From contig OU015658.1 of NCBI GenBank assembly GCA_907165275.2, forward strand, positions 2,802,501 to 2,866,500: a stretch of 64,000 nt of DNA, written 5' to 3'. A program made the translations under genes and the position numbers. How positions within the stretch are numbered: the first letter of the stretch is position 1; the number at the start of each line of letters is the position of its first letter. The DNA comes from Zygaena filipendulae (lineage: Eukaryota; Arthropoda; Insecta; Lepidoptera; Zygaenidae). The notes under the pieces were generated by a model. The model was not told the DNA's origin and did not search any database. It saw only the letters and a program-made list of their open reading frames with translations. Below are positions 31,101 to 41,049 of the stretch, piece by piece.

Positions 31101-31639
31101 GTCTTGCACCTACTCGTATTAAATCACTTGAACTTACTTCAAATCTTTACAAGAAATAAGAATATATATTCCCACTATTGCCAAGTATTAGTATTAGTAT
31201 TTATTATGTACTTGTATAGTGAATATTTTAGCTAGGCAAGCCAGGCTTTTACTCGTAGGCTTGTATGGAGGTACCGCCACTGCGGTAGGTACTAATAAAT
31301 GTGAGTTAATGGAATCGAAGACTTGGTCAGGTAATTATTTAGTTATTATAAAGGAATTTCGAAGGTTTCGGTACCTTTGTTCATCAAGGTTATCATACAC
31401 CTACCTAATTGTGTTTCGCGATGTGATGTTTGTTGTGCTCCTCAATTCAAAAACCGCGATCACTACGAGGTGTGCAACTGCTGGGGGGTTGGCATCTAGA
31501 GAGTTCTAACTTTTGTCTTTTGTGTACAGAGTTTCATAAGAAAAAAGGAGAGGATGAGACAGATAGAAAGGGAGATCAAATAAACTAAATTTAAAGACAG
31601 ATTGTAAATTAATGTCTAATTCTTTTACCACAGTTGACT
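28119..31639. other. Internal region of the LTR element, non-coding
   Basis: 3.5 kb without recognisable gag, protease, reverse transcriptase, RNase H or integrase motifs in any frame. Composition varies: 29840-30460 is markedly GC-richer and holds overlapping frames of 71-107 codons on both strands with no domain. An A15 run is at 28144-28159. 31250-31281 (GGCTTGTATGG, GTACCGCCACTGCGG) matches the right end of the hAT element at 1738-2425. Confidence 0.55.
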
Positions 31640-31905
31640 AATTGTATAAGACGACCAGATTGGCGTAGTGAGTCGCCGTACCTGCCCACTGGGGTTCTGG
31701 GTTCCGGGTTCGATTCCAGGTGAAGGTGCGCTTTGTGTGGTGAGCGCAGGGTTCCGCTTCCCGGTCTTGGTGTCTTTGTGTATCTGTTGTATAATAAATA
31801 GGATGTAATTCTGTGTGGTGTTTGCCGCGTTTGTTTTGTTTCCACGACACAGGCTAGTGGTGGCTTGCTGTGGGATCGGGTGGATCGTATAAATAATGAT
31901 TGTCA
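31640..31905 (+). repeat. tRNA-derived SINE, family S copy 2
   Basis: GACGACCAGATTGGCGTAGTGAG contains a pol III A box (TGGCGTAGTGAG, 31661-31672). GGTTCGATTCC (31707-31717) is a perfect B box. Their spacing is that of a tRNA. A tRNA-unrelated body (GTGTGGTGAGCGCAGGGTTCC, GTTTCCACGACACAGGCTAG) and a short ATAAATAATGATTGTC tail follow. It lies 20-30 bp before the polypurine tract of the LTR element, in the same orientation. Confidence 0.8.
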
Positions 31906-31926
31906 AGTTAAGTTTAAAAATTTGTT

Positions 31927-31939
31927 AAAAAGGAAGGGA
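31927..31939 (+). promoter_or_regulatory. Polypurine tract
   Basis: AAAAAGGAAGGGA ends exactly where the right LTR begins. This is the expected second-strand primer site. Confidence 0.8.
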
Positions 31940-32175
31940 TGTAGTGTTTGTATCTATTAAGTAGAGATAATACATTGTCTCATGTACCTCAGAGAGGGTA
32001 TTAAGAAATATCGTGTGGCTACATAAAGATTGTCAACGCCACCCGACGACAGTCTATTGTTGAGCGCGAAGCGAGCCGGACATGTGCAGTGTGCTTCGAT
32101 CTGGGAGTAGTAGTGAGTCAGCAATAAACCCATACGTAGTGAGGTCTTTACATCGACGACTTCCATAGTGATACA
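31940..32175 (+). repeat. 3' LTR, variant terminus
   Basis: Identical to the 5' LTR up to ..GTAGTGAGGT (32145). The last 30 bp then differ: CTTTACATCGACGAC followed by TTCCATAGTGATACA, against TTTCCTGTAGTGATGGTGAACACTACA in the 5' LTR. The final piece can be aligned (TTCC..TAGTGAT..ACA), so the difference is an insertion plus a deletion rather than simple truncation. Confidence 0.75.
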
Positions 32176-32188
32176 TAATTATTATGAA

Positions 32189-32388
32189 CTAGCTGTGCCC
32201 CGCGGTTTCACACGCGTGAGTTGCGGAATTCCCGCAGGAACTCCAAACTTCTTTTGTATAAACCTTGTCCTGACAATAACGAACACAAAAAAAAAAACAA
32301 TTATCCAATTTGGTGCAGTCGTTCGGAAGTTATGTGCTTAGCAACACATTTGGCGATTCATTTTTATTACCTATATATATAGATGAAG
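32189..32388 (+). repeat. CCGCGG-headed repeat, variant tail
   Basis: CTAGCTGTGCCCCGCGGTTTC head. The tail reads AATTTGGTGCAGTCGTTCGG and CTATATATATAGATGAAG, a third tail type in the window. Confidence 0.65.
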
Positions 32389-32404
32389 TATTTAACTGCT
32401 GGCT

Positions 32405-32540
32405 GGGTTTCGCGCTCAATTACTTAACTGATCATCATGAAATTTCTTATACAAGTTGCCAGGGGTACAGAGAAAGCGAAAGGGTACTTTTTGTCACGGA
32501 ACTCCCGCGGGAACTTTGAAATTAACGCGGGTGAAACAAC
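32405..32540 (-). repeat. CCGCGG-headed repeat, partial minus copy
   Basis: AACTGATCATCATGAAATTTC, then GTTGCCAGGGGTACAGAGAAAG, to ACGCGGGTGAAACAAC. Lacks the TTATAAATGCG end. Confidence 0.7.
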
Positions 32541-32549
32541 CTCTTGTTT

Positions 32550-32759
32550 AGAATAAATAAAAATGTATGTCTTTGTCTGTCTGTCTACCTTTTCACGTCT
32601 AAACAGCTGAACAGATTTCAGTAAAGCTCGGCGAGCCGCAATCTATTAGGTACATACCGAAGACGGCTATAGGATATAGGCTACTTTATGTCCCTGTTTA
32701 TCATTAACCGAGGGAAACCGCAAATTTAAGTCGGCGATGACGCGAGAAACAGCTAGTTT
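32550..32759 (-). repeat. CCGCGG-headed repeat, diverged minus copy
   Basis: CTTTGTCTGTCTGTC, CAGCTGAACAGATTTC and ..GAAACAGCTAGTTT. Third copy in 570 bp. Confidence 0.6.
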
Positions 32760-33149
32760 AAGATAGTTTTTAATTTTATGAAAATTACTTGGTCGATAAA
32801 TTATCCGGTATAGGTATTACTTAAAAATCATATCAAATTGACTTGGAATTTACAAATTGACGATTAAAATTGTTGATAAACTTAATTTTATACATATTTC
32901 CAATGAGCATTGACCTGCCTTAATTATACTACCATGTTATGTCTTTTGTAACCTTACATGAAAATTATGTTCATTGTAATTTCGACTTTACGTACGCATA
33001 GACCTATGGTCGAAATTATAACGGATGAAATTTTGATGTAAGGTTTATAGTAAGTGTTAAAGTGATGATGGTTGAACATTTGGGTATTCTCGAAGGTATG
33101 AAAATCAAAATTCTAATTAGTCCTTCAATTTAATGAAAATGAACATAGA
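32760..33149. other. No recognisable feature
   Basis: AT-rich spacer. Confidence 0.5.
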
Positions 33150-33340
33150 TAAAGCGCATTAAAGTTCAATATTCAATATAAGTGCCATACAAACTGCACC
33201 GGGTTGTGACGTCACGCGAAATTTCAACTCAATGTATCTCCGTTATTATTTGATTATCTACGTAAAAAAAAATACGTGTCCAATATTTTTTACTAATCTA
33301 CACGACGGACTAAAAAAAATTTTTTGTCAAGTAGCCAATT
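33150..33340 (-). repeat. Dispersed repeat E, copy 1
   Basis: In reverse: AAAGCGCATTAAAGTT, GTTGTGACGTCACGCGAAATTTC and TACGTGTCCAATATTTTT. Matches 49787-50022 and, in part, 39941-40083. Carries a GTGACGTCAC palindrome (a CRE-type site) in a conserved position. Confidence 0.7.
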
Positions 33341-34039
33341 GTATACTAGCTTTGATCGCGGGTTCATTTGCCTCTCGGTCTTAAAATTGTTTGAAGATAT
33401 TGAAAAATATTCCAAAGTAACTGCAGAGACATACTTAAATAACATATTATACAATATTTTTTATGCATTCATTGCATACAGACATAAATGCTCCTCTGTT
33501 TCAAAACGGTACATAGGTTCTTAGATAATATTTTATAGAGCTTAAAACTGAGTTTACCTTACCTTACCTTACCTTTACCTACTACTCACTACTCACTCAC
33601 TATTGATTAAAATACTAGGCGTCTAATTAATATGATATATTACAAATTACAATTCAATTACAATTACACTACTTAGGTTATTTTTTCAAAATACATTATG
33701 TCATATAATTTCTCCATGAAATAATTTTTAAAATCGGTTCTACTAAATTAGAAATAGATTACAAACAACAAACTTAACAACTGTAATTAACGAACTTCCG
33801 AACCTAATTCTTTATAATATTATTATATTAGTATAGAATTATATTATCTGTGGTATAGATGTGAATAGTTTCGAGATTTTTTTCACCGTCCACTAATTAA
33901 TTAACAATCCACTCTATAATCCCCGACACATGCTGATTACAGTCGTAAAACTAATTAATATTAAAAAAAAAAACAATCTATACCGCTATGATATTATGAC
34001 GACCACGAATCAAATTAATTATTTAAAATACGATACGTT
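33341..34039. other. No recognisable feature
   Basis: A CCTTA/CCTAC microsatellite lies at 33556-33600. Otherwise AT-rich. Confidence 0.5.
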
Positions 34040-34675
34040 TTTAGGGTTCCGTATCTCAAAAGAAAAAAAAACGAAACCCTTATAAGATTATTTTGTTGTC
34101 CGTCTGTCGGTCTGTCTGTCTGTATCGAATTAAAATTAAAACTGCATTAACCTACTCTGGTCTACAGTAGGTACCTTGAAGCTGTGAAAAAATCAAACTT
34201 TTAAGTTAACGTAAAAAAACGATACAGGCATAACGCAAAAAACATATATTATGGCACTTAAGGGAATTCTTCTCTTGAAATTTGGCAAGTAATATTGCCT
34301 TTCGTCTAACTACAGGGAAAAATCAGAAAATTGTACTTTGTAATAAAATGATCTTCTTTACATATTAATATATAAATAAATAAATAAAATAAAATAAATA
34401 TAAATTTACAAAATATAGTCGCTTCTGCCGTCTGTTCGCGATTGACTCCAAAACTACTGAATGGATTTTCACACCATGCGGTTTTCACCAATAGATAGAA
34501 TGATACAAGAGTAGTATAGTTTACCCTGGAATTACCACAGGAACTCCGAAATTAGCGCGTAAGTCTGTATTTAAGTACGTAATCAATCATCGAGGTCAAG
34601 CAACGGTACGCGCGGTCATGAACGGAACCCTTGGTGGGCGATTCCGACTCGCACTTGCCCGTTTTTTTTTTCATA
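34040..34675. repeat. Composite GGGTTCCGT repeat with an insertion
   Basis: Left end AGGGTTCCGTATCTCAAAAG, then GTCCGTCTGTCGGTCTGTCTG. Right end GAACGGAACCCTTGGTGGGCG, then ACTCGCACTTGCCCG. These are the two ends of a common lepidopteran repeat that also appears at 53690-53850. The middle (34385-34562) is a diverged member of the CCGCGG class (ACTGAATGGATTTTCAC, CACAGGAACTCCG), probably a later insertion. Confidence 0.5.
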
Positions 34676-35262
34676 ACATTCATTAAAGTCTTTATGTGGT
34701 GCGGCATAAAATCTAAATTAGTCGAGCAAGTGACGTGTATTAATTACGAGCGTCTCTAAGGGCGCACTTCCGAAGCTAACTGAGGGCATAGTGTTTGCAG
34801 AGACAGTCACGCGATGCTGTCGTCGGGTGTGGGCGCGGCCTTATATGATTAATGGAACTTGAGTCGCGGGCCTTAGGTCGACGACCGTGCGTTTACACGA
34901 ATGGCAGATGACAAATATAAAAATGACAAGAGAATATTTTATTTACGTTTCACGAAATCATCGTCGAAATGTTGTCTTTATTTTTTTTTTCTTTTTTCCC
35001 AAGATGAAATTTTTAGTGCTCGAAAATAAATGGTTTGAAAGGTTTTTTGTATAGTGTGGGAGTGACGTTATTGAGAACGACAGTACTCAAAAGGAAATAT
35101 AAAAAGCTCGTTCTAATTTGTTTTTTACGTCCGCTTTGGTGAGGTCTCGGTTTCGTATTATTGAAATTACCTATATCTATTTGGAAAATTACGTTCTTTA
35201 TCGACTTATACTTAATTGATAAACGAATTTGTTTAATTTCTTCCGTGACATAATCCTAACTA
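34676..35262. other. Spacer with CpG-richer patch
   Basis: 34730-34900 is CpG-richer and looks single-copy (GTCACGCGATGCTGTCGTCGG, GGGCGCGGCCTTATATG, GGTCGACGACCG). TTATATGATTAATGG could be a weak TATA. No open frame of note. Possible regulatory element. Confidence 0.3.
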
Positions 35263-35423
35263 ATTATTATAAATGCGAAAGTGAGTTTGTTTGTTAAGCT
35301 TTCACGCCTCAACGGCTGAACGGATCATCATACACGTTGTCGGGTATACAGAGCAGGACAAAGGGTACTTTTATCCCGGAATTCCCACGGGAACTCCGAA
35401 ATTAAACGTCGGGGAACAGCTAG
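35263..35423 (-). repeat. CCGCGG-headed repeat, minus copy
   Basis: ATTATTATAAATGCGAAAGTG to CGGGGAACAGCTAGTAATTAC. Near-complete. Confidence 0.75.
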
Positions 35424-35439
35424 TAATTACATATATACT

Positions 35440-35960
35440 ATTTGTTACCGACTTCGCCCGCGTAAACTCGGATCCTATGTTACTGAGGAATATATCGTCG
35501 CTGCGCGTGCGAATCCGCGTAGGAGCAATTTGTAAATACCGCGTAACATTAAAACGCGCAAAGTTCAAATAAGCGACTTTGTACAAAATCTAAGAAAACT
35601 ACGGGTAAATTTACGTTATTTTCCGATAAAAAATGTTGTAAAGCACAATCTATTAAGTTCAGTCGGCAATATGAATTGAAATCGCCGTGATATTAGATAA
35701 GTTTTTTCCCCTCCTGTCAAAAAGCAAATACGCGGACTTTACATGTTGCTCTTACGCGGATTCGCACGCGCAGCGACGATATACGAATATTTTGTGTAGA
35801 ATCGGTTTCGTAGTGCGGGAGATTACCCCGACAAGCAAACAAACTGTACTATATCCAATATAGATAAACCACGCGACTAAGCTGGTGGACGAGCGGCCTA
35901 AGACAAAGCCACGGCTAGAGAAACAACTTATCGCCAACAACATTTTTTCACTTCATTATT
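35440..35960. repeat. Foldback with 38-bp arms, CpG-rich
   Basis: 35491-35528 (TATATCGTCGCTGCGCGTGC..) and 35746-35783 are inverse complements with one mismatch, and weaker pairing continues inward (GTAAAT.CCGCGTA). The loop is about 217 bp. The left flank TACCGACTTCGCCCGCGTAAAC resembles a CCGCGG-type head. The family is unknown to me. Confidence 0.65.
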
Positions 35961-36829
35961 TAAAAGGTAAAACTTTAGTAAACATCCGTTGGTTCTAATA
36001 TTGAAAATAAAAAATTAGTTTTTTTTTCTAGTTCAAATATACTTTATTGCCCCCAGAAGAAACATATTTTTGTGTGTTCGGGCGAAACAAAAAAAAATTA
36101 CCTACTCCGCCACCTATGTATGTTTAAAATGAACATGACATGACTAATGGACTGACATAATTATTTATTTTTAATTATAATATACATGTTTTTGAACGAA
36201 TATGATGTATAAATAAATAAATATAAATATAATGTATTGAATGGTAATTAAATAGGAACTTTAATTTACTAACAATAGATTAAGCAATCATGTTACTAAC
36301 AAAATGATCTAAGTTGGTCCAATGTATAAATAAATTATTATTATTATAGACGGATTTGCAAAATTCTTTTTTTGTTCGAAAAGGGTTTATTCCGAAAAGG
36401 TCCCATTTAAATTTCATATTGATGATGAGTTCCGGAAACAGACAATGGAACTCTCGAAGTCGGTTTATTAACAAAATATATCAGAGCAATCCAAGACCCT
36501 GTCTGTATACTGAAGCGTTTTTACTGGAATGTCGTAAATCGTAATCATTACTTACCACTGAACAAGAAGTACCTTGCTACTGGATTAACAGACTCTTTTT
36601 GGTAGTAGACAAATAGCTAAACTGACTATTATGACGCTGCATGCCGTTATGATGGTAAAAAATTGTTTTGACTAAACTGAAATGTCGCACTCGGGACTGA
36701 GGGCAAGCTACATATACCAAAATTAGAAAGATAAAAAATTAGAATTATAAAGAAAATATTTTATTGCTGAAGCACTTTTGGGAAGAAGGAGTAGAAAAAC
36801 ATTTGATGGGAAAAAATATTAAATAGGTA
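35961..36829. other. Spacer with AACCGACTTCC-repeat fragment
   Basis: 36340-36475 (ATTCTTTTTTTGTTCGAAAAGGG, GATGATGAGTTCC, CTCTCGAAGTCGGTTT) is a diverged piece of the repeat at 19168-20000. The rest is AT-rich. Confidence 0.5.
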
Positions 36830-37082
36830 CTAGCTGTGCCCCGCAGTTCCGCCCACGTTTTGCAATTCCCGCAGGAACTACAAAGTAGCCTATTTTACTC
36901 CTTATAACATCAGCTAATCAGCAGTGAAAGATCCAACCGTTACTGTTTCAGGAATTCCAGGATGAACATACCCCTGACAATGTGCAGGTATGCAAAATTT
37001 CATGATGATCGGTTGATCCGTTAAGGCGTGAAAGCGTAAAAGACAGGCAGACAGACAGAGTAACTTTCGCTTTTAAAATATT
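36830..37082 (+). repeat. CCGCGG-headed repeat, type B/type A chimera
   Basis: The first half is type B (CTCCTTATAACATCAGCTAATC, CAGTGAAAGATCC). The second half is type A (ACCCCTGACAATGTGCAGG, TTCATGATGATCGGTTGATCC, GGCGTGAAAGCG) with a GGCAGACAGACAGAG tail. The switch is at about 36945-36970. Confidence 0.65.
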
Positions 37083-37830
37083 ATTTATTTTATTTATTTA
37101 TTGTTTTGTTATCAGGCAACATGGGCCCATAGATAAATACCTTACAAAACCAACAGACATATAACAAATATAAAAAACATTCTATTTTTGACACTGTGTC
37201 GCTCTGGTGGTGGCTCTCGGTATCCTGCTGTTCTAGTAGGGATTTTAGGGAAACTAAAAATAAATAACAAATCGCGTGGTGAAAAGCTAGTTCATAATAT
37301 TTTTAATATAATCGTGACTGAAATTACGTCAGTTCGTATGTTACCTAATTATAAATATAGAGCTGATAAAACTTCCCCGTTCATCATTCACGCCGCGTTG
37401 GTTTGCGTCGAAACTATTCAACGATCATATCACTAAAAAGTAAAAACTAGATTAATTATAACACATCTGGACGCAGATAAGCAATAACATGTTAACCCAC
37501 AAAATTAAGTTACCCATTCAGAACGATTTACTAAGAGTTAGGGAACGTTTTTTAATTATGTGTTTACCTTATTAAATTGTTTAAGTATGTAGCTAAATAT
37601 TGAACGTAAAAAATGTTGACAGAAAATGGTGTTATAATTTTAAAATACGATTTACTCAAAATTTCTCCAGTGTGGGTTAACACACTATTGCTATACACAC
37701 TATAGTCCATCTATACTGTAATAAAAAAATAGAATCCGCGATTCTGTATATTGATTATTTTTAACAAAAAATGAGAGGGGGCGATAAAAGAAGAGTAGGT
37801 AACCAACCACAAAAAAGTTTTTAAAATTAT
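37083..37830. other. No recognisable gene
   Basis: TTTATTTTATTTATTTATTG at 37083 could be a LINE tail in reverse. The 82-codon frame at 37188 has no domain. Confidence 0.4.
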
Positions 37831-37834
37831 TTTC

Positions 37835-38230
37835 TGTCTGTCTGTCTGTTTGTTCGCGATAATCACCTAATATACTGAACGGATTGTCATGCGGTTTTTA
37901 CTGGTAGATTAAGCTTAGCCTGGAGCTACATATCGGCTTTGTTTTTTAAATCGGAGGTCAAGAAAAAAAGTTGTTTTATAAAAACGTCAATCATCAAGTG
38001 GATCTTGTGTTATGTGTTAATCTATACATATAAAATGCTTTGTCCTGAATGACTGATGGATCAACGCACAGCCTAAACCGCTGATCGTAAAGATCGTGTT
38101 TTTTGTATAAGAAAGGATTTTTGAAAATTCAACTCCTAAGGGGATGAAAAGGGGTTGCAAAGTTTGTATGGAACAATTACGCGGGAACTTCAAAATTATC
38201 GCGGGTGAAACCGCGCGGGACAACTATAAG
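37835..38230 (-). repeat. Diverged repeat pieces, CCGCGG class
   Basis: 37835-37935 (CTGTCTGTCTGTCTGTTTGTTC, ACTGAACGGATTGTCATGCGG) and 38025-38225 (ATCTATACATATAAAATGC, ACTGATGGATCAACGCACAGCC, GGGTGAAACCGCGCGGGAC). The second is a recognisable lepidopteran element with its own tail wording. Confidence 0.55.
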
Positions 38231-38374
38231 TGTTACTATAAATTAGAATATTTCGATTTTGATTGAAAATTAAAAGCTCGTTTAATATGCAGCTCTGTAA
38301 ATAAATCTAAGACTCTAAACTAGTCGCGGGTACAGCGTGTCATAGATAGATAATAATCCTGAAATAAATGCATT

Positions 38375-38435
38375 TTCTTCTTCTTCTTCTTCTTCTTCTT
38401 CTTCTTCTTCTTCTTCTTCTTCTTCTTCTTCTTCT
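38375..38435 (+). repeat. (TTC)n microsatellite
   Basis: About 20 uninterrupted TTC units, directly next to the A/T-rich end of the repeat at 38437-38622. Confidence 0.95.
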
Positions 38436-38436
38436 A

Positions 38437-38622
38437 CTACTAAAATTATAAATGTGAAAGTGTGGATGTTTGTTACTCAATCACGCAAAAACGGCTGCAC
38501 GGATTTGAATGAAATTCGGCATGCACGTTGTCAGGGGTACAGAGAAGGATATACTTTCTATCCCGAAATTCCCGCGGGAACTCCGAAATTACCGTGGGTG
38601 AGACCTCGGGACACAGCTAGTA
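38437..38622 (-). repeat. CCGCGG-headed repeat, minus copy
   Basis: AATTATAAATGTGAAAGTGTG to GACACAGCTAGTAAC. Confidence 0.75.
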
Positions 38623-39940
38623 ACATAATATTGAAAATCAAAATCAGGACCGGTTTTCGTGAGATAAACAATCATGTTATATTACGCACCGCTGAAAATA
38701 TTTCGATTGTCAACATGCGAACATTGGAATGTATGTATAGTATTGTATAGGTAGGTAGGTATTTGCACATAAAACTCATATCAGTATGTGAACGCACAAG
38801 CCACCTCCGGGCTCCCACATTATAACAGTTATCTCCTCGACTGTACTCGGGTCCGTAATGTGCAGATAATTGACGTCGGCTCCCTGCCATTACTGCTTCC
38901 ATAGAATTGGTGATTGCACACTTGCATCTCGGTAATGAATAGACACGATACCACGATACTGTGCCCGTAGCTGGGATTGTAGCTACGACTGATGTAGAGT
39001 AGTCATTTTATTCTGCAATTTCAATCTTCGTCTTTGGTTATTTGATCACGACTTCTTTTTATTTGGTTAACGTCTTTTGGAACGTTGAAATATGTCCATG
39101 AAGTTGGCCCTACATGACAAGTTTTTGCGTGGTAAGAATTCTTCGAAAATGATTTGCTCCTTGGTGGGGATTGGAACCTTCTAATAGATAACACTATATT
39201 GACTCTTCAGCTGTTTCGACTCAGGTCAGTGATCCGTTTTGGTTCCATCAGAGTATTAACTTCCTTAAAGTGGATGACTGGAGCCCCCACTCTGATCGCC
39301 CCTGACGCTGACGGCTTCTTCTAGTCTAGCAAATTTTATCACTAGCGAAAGTATTTTTTCACCAAATACAAAAGCAAAACGAAATAGATGTATACTGAAA
39401 AGCCGGTCACCTCGCAAGATATTGTCTCCTGCTGATTGCACTGAAAAATTTTGGAGATGCATGAACTAAAACTTAAAAGCGTAACCTGCAGTTTAAATAT
39501 CTATTTATTTGATGACTGAATTAAAAAAAATACGGGTATTTAGAATATCAATAAACCGGTCAAATTTTTTCCACCAGCTAGAATATTATGATTAGAGAGT
39601 CGGACCTCAGTAAAAAAAATACTAAGCAAAAATCATAGGGACAATCCATATTTGGCTTTGTGTATGTCACCGCTGCGCAAGCGCATCCACCCCGTTAACT
39701 TTGTAACCACTGAGGGCTCTTATTACGCGCATGACAGCTGCCGCTTCGGAGACCCTCGGCTATTAAATGAAAATGACCATCCTTCGACGGGAATACGATA
39801 ATTAGAGTACGTCTCAGAGTTGGTTGGCTGCAACCGGCTATGGGACCTTTATAGACTTGGATTGCCTTTTAGTGGTCTACCGTTGATATTAACGTAATAG
39901 TCGTACCATGTTTGTACGTAACGCCAGTTCAACGCAGTTT
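38623..39940. other. No recognisable gene
   Basis: More balanced composition than most of the window, with no frame over 76 codons and no repeat recognised. Possibly ordinary single-copy intergenic or intronic DNA. Confidence 0.45.
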
Positions 39941-40083
39941 GGAATGGGCATGATGACTAAATTGTAATTTTTAGCCAGTCTTGTATAGATTAATAAAAAA
40001 TATTGGAAACGTATTTTTCCTTTTTTTACGTAATTTAAAATTAACGGCGATACATTGAGTTGAAATTCCGTGTGATGTACACA
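39941..40083 (+). repeat. Dispersed repeat E, copy 2 (truncated)
   Basis: GGGCATGATGACTAAATTG, AAAAAATATTGGAAACGTATTTT and AACGGCGATACATTGAGTTG. The CRE-like half is missing. Confidence 0.65.
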
Positions 40084-40195
40084 TTATACAAATTAAACCT
40101 AGGTACACATTATACTTAGTTATGACGTCGCAGCCTTCCGACTCCTAATCTTAGTTCTATTCCTAGTCTAGTCCTCTTAATACCGATGGGTGCCC

Positions 40196-40652
40196 TCAAA
40201 GATCCTCAACATCTTTACTTCTGCGTGTCCCCAAGCATAGTACTACGGGATTCTCAAGATCCTTCACTGTGACGGCTATTCGATTGTGGAACAGTCTTCC
40301 CGTGCGTATTCGGCTGGCCCCATCACTGAATATCTTTAAGAGCAAAGTTTACTATCACTTCCTTAACCAGCAAAATTGTAATAAGACCTAATCTCTGCTT
40401 CGTAATTTTTCCTATCTTGTGTGTGTACCTACCTATTCATTTATTGTAGCTTATTTGTGCTTATTTGTTTCTACTTATCTTGTGCTTATTTGTTTCTACT
40501 TTACAGCTGCTATGTAAATTTAATTTTAATTATTAATAATTGCACCCTACTCTTTTTGTATTGTTATAAATGCCAATGGTTAACTGGTAGAAAATGCCGC
40601 AAGGCATTAAGTTCGCCATTTGTACTTGTTGTGCAATAAAGAATGAATAAAT
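40196..40652 (+). pseudogene. LINE ORF2 C-terminal fragment and 3' UTR
   Basis: From 40196 one frame reads SSTSLLLRVPKHSTTGFSRS, then FTVTAIRLWNSLPVRIR, then LNIFKSKVYYHFLNQ.. to TAA at 40390-40392. 'RSF.V.A.RLWN.LP..IR...SLN.FK.KV..HL' is the standard end of the reverse-transcriptase ORF in Jockey/CR1-like LINEs. The 3' UTR follows, ending ATGCCGCAAGGCATTAAGTTCGCC, then GTGCAATAAAGAATGAATAAATAA. The fragment is 5'-truncated but its remaining frame is open, so it is younger than the other LINE pieces. Confidence 0.8.
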
Positions 40653-41049
40653 AAAAAAATAAAAAATATAGTTTCTGAAAAAATCGTACCCAAAATACAA
40701 AAAAAAACCTAAAAACTCACCTTTTTTCAAAGTCGGGGCTTAAAGATAAACTAAAAAATTATGAAGCTATAGTTCAAATTTCCGTTTATAAGTCGACATA
40801 CATATAGGTACTTACAAATTATTGTGCCTATAAGCATGTTTTACTGACCTATCGGTACCTGCCCACTGAAACGAATTTATGCATTAGACAGATGTAGGTA
40901 AGTACGGACCGTAAAGTAAATTGTTTTATTATAATAATAATTTACCATAAAAATAAAAAGTTGTGCCACAACTTTCGAATCGAGTTTCGTAAACTGACGA
41001 TATTAAGGTCCATTTATATCTACAGACATTGAGCGTGTCCGACGCGTTC
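40653..41049. other. No recognisable feature
   Basis: AT-rich spacer. Confidence 0.5.

Larger units (their letters stand above)
26505..32179 (+). mobile_element. Non-coding LTR retrotransposon (LARD-like)
   Basis: Two direct repeats (26509-26740 and 31940-32175) are identical over their first 206 bp. Each begins TGTAGTG; the left one ends CACTACA, a perfect terminal inverse. TC and then TGGCGACGAGGAC (from 26743) follow the left LTR, the standard place and TGG start for a tRNA primer-binding site. AAAAAGGAAGGGA (31927-31939) lies directly before the right LTR as polypurine tract. TAAT on both outer sides may be a 4-bp target duplication. The 5.2-kb inside has no frame longer than about 107 codons, so no gag or pol. 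It must depend on another element's proteins. The identical LTRs imply a recent insertion. Confidence 0.85.

Noticed and set aside
28119..31639. Relics of gag-pol inside the LTR element
   Set aside because: Scanned the listed frames for aspartic protease, YxDD and integrase zinc/DDE motifs and found none. Diverged remains cannot be excluded without a profile search.
33556..33600. Possible telomeric or subtelomeric repeat (CCTTA/CCTAC words)
   Set aside because: Insect telomeres are (TTAGG)n. Here the words are mixed, only about 45 bp long, and like many other TAGGTACC stretches in the window.
39036..39060. TCTTTGGTTAT, identical to the start of miR-9
   Set aside because: The bases after the seed differ and no complementary arm follows, so there is no precursor hairpin.
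40421..40639. 72-codon hydrophobic plus-strand frame
   Set aside because: Lies in the 3' UTR of the LINE fragment, after its stop codon.
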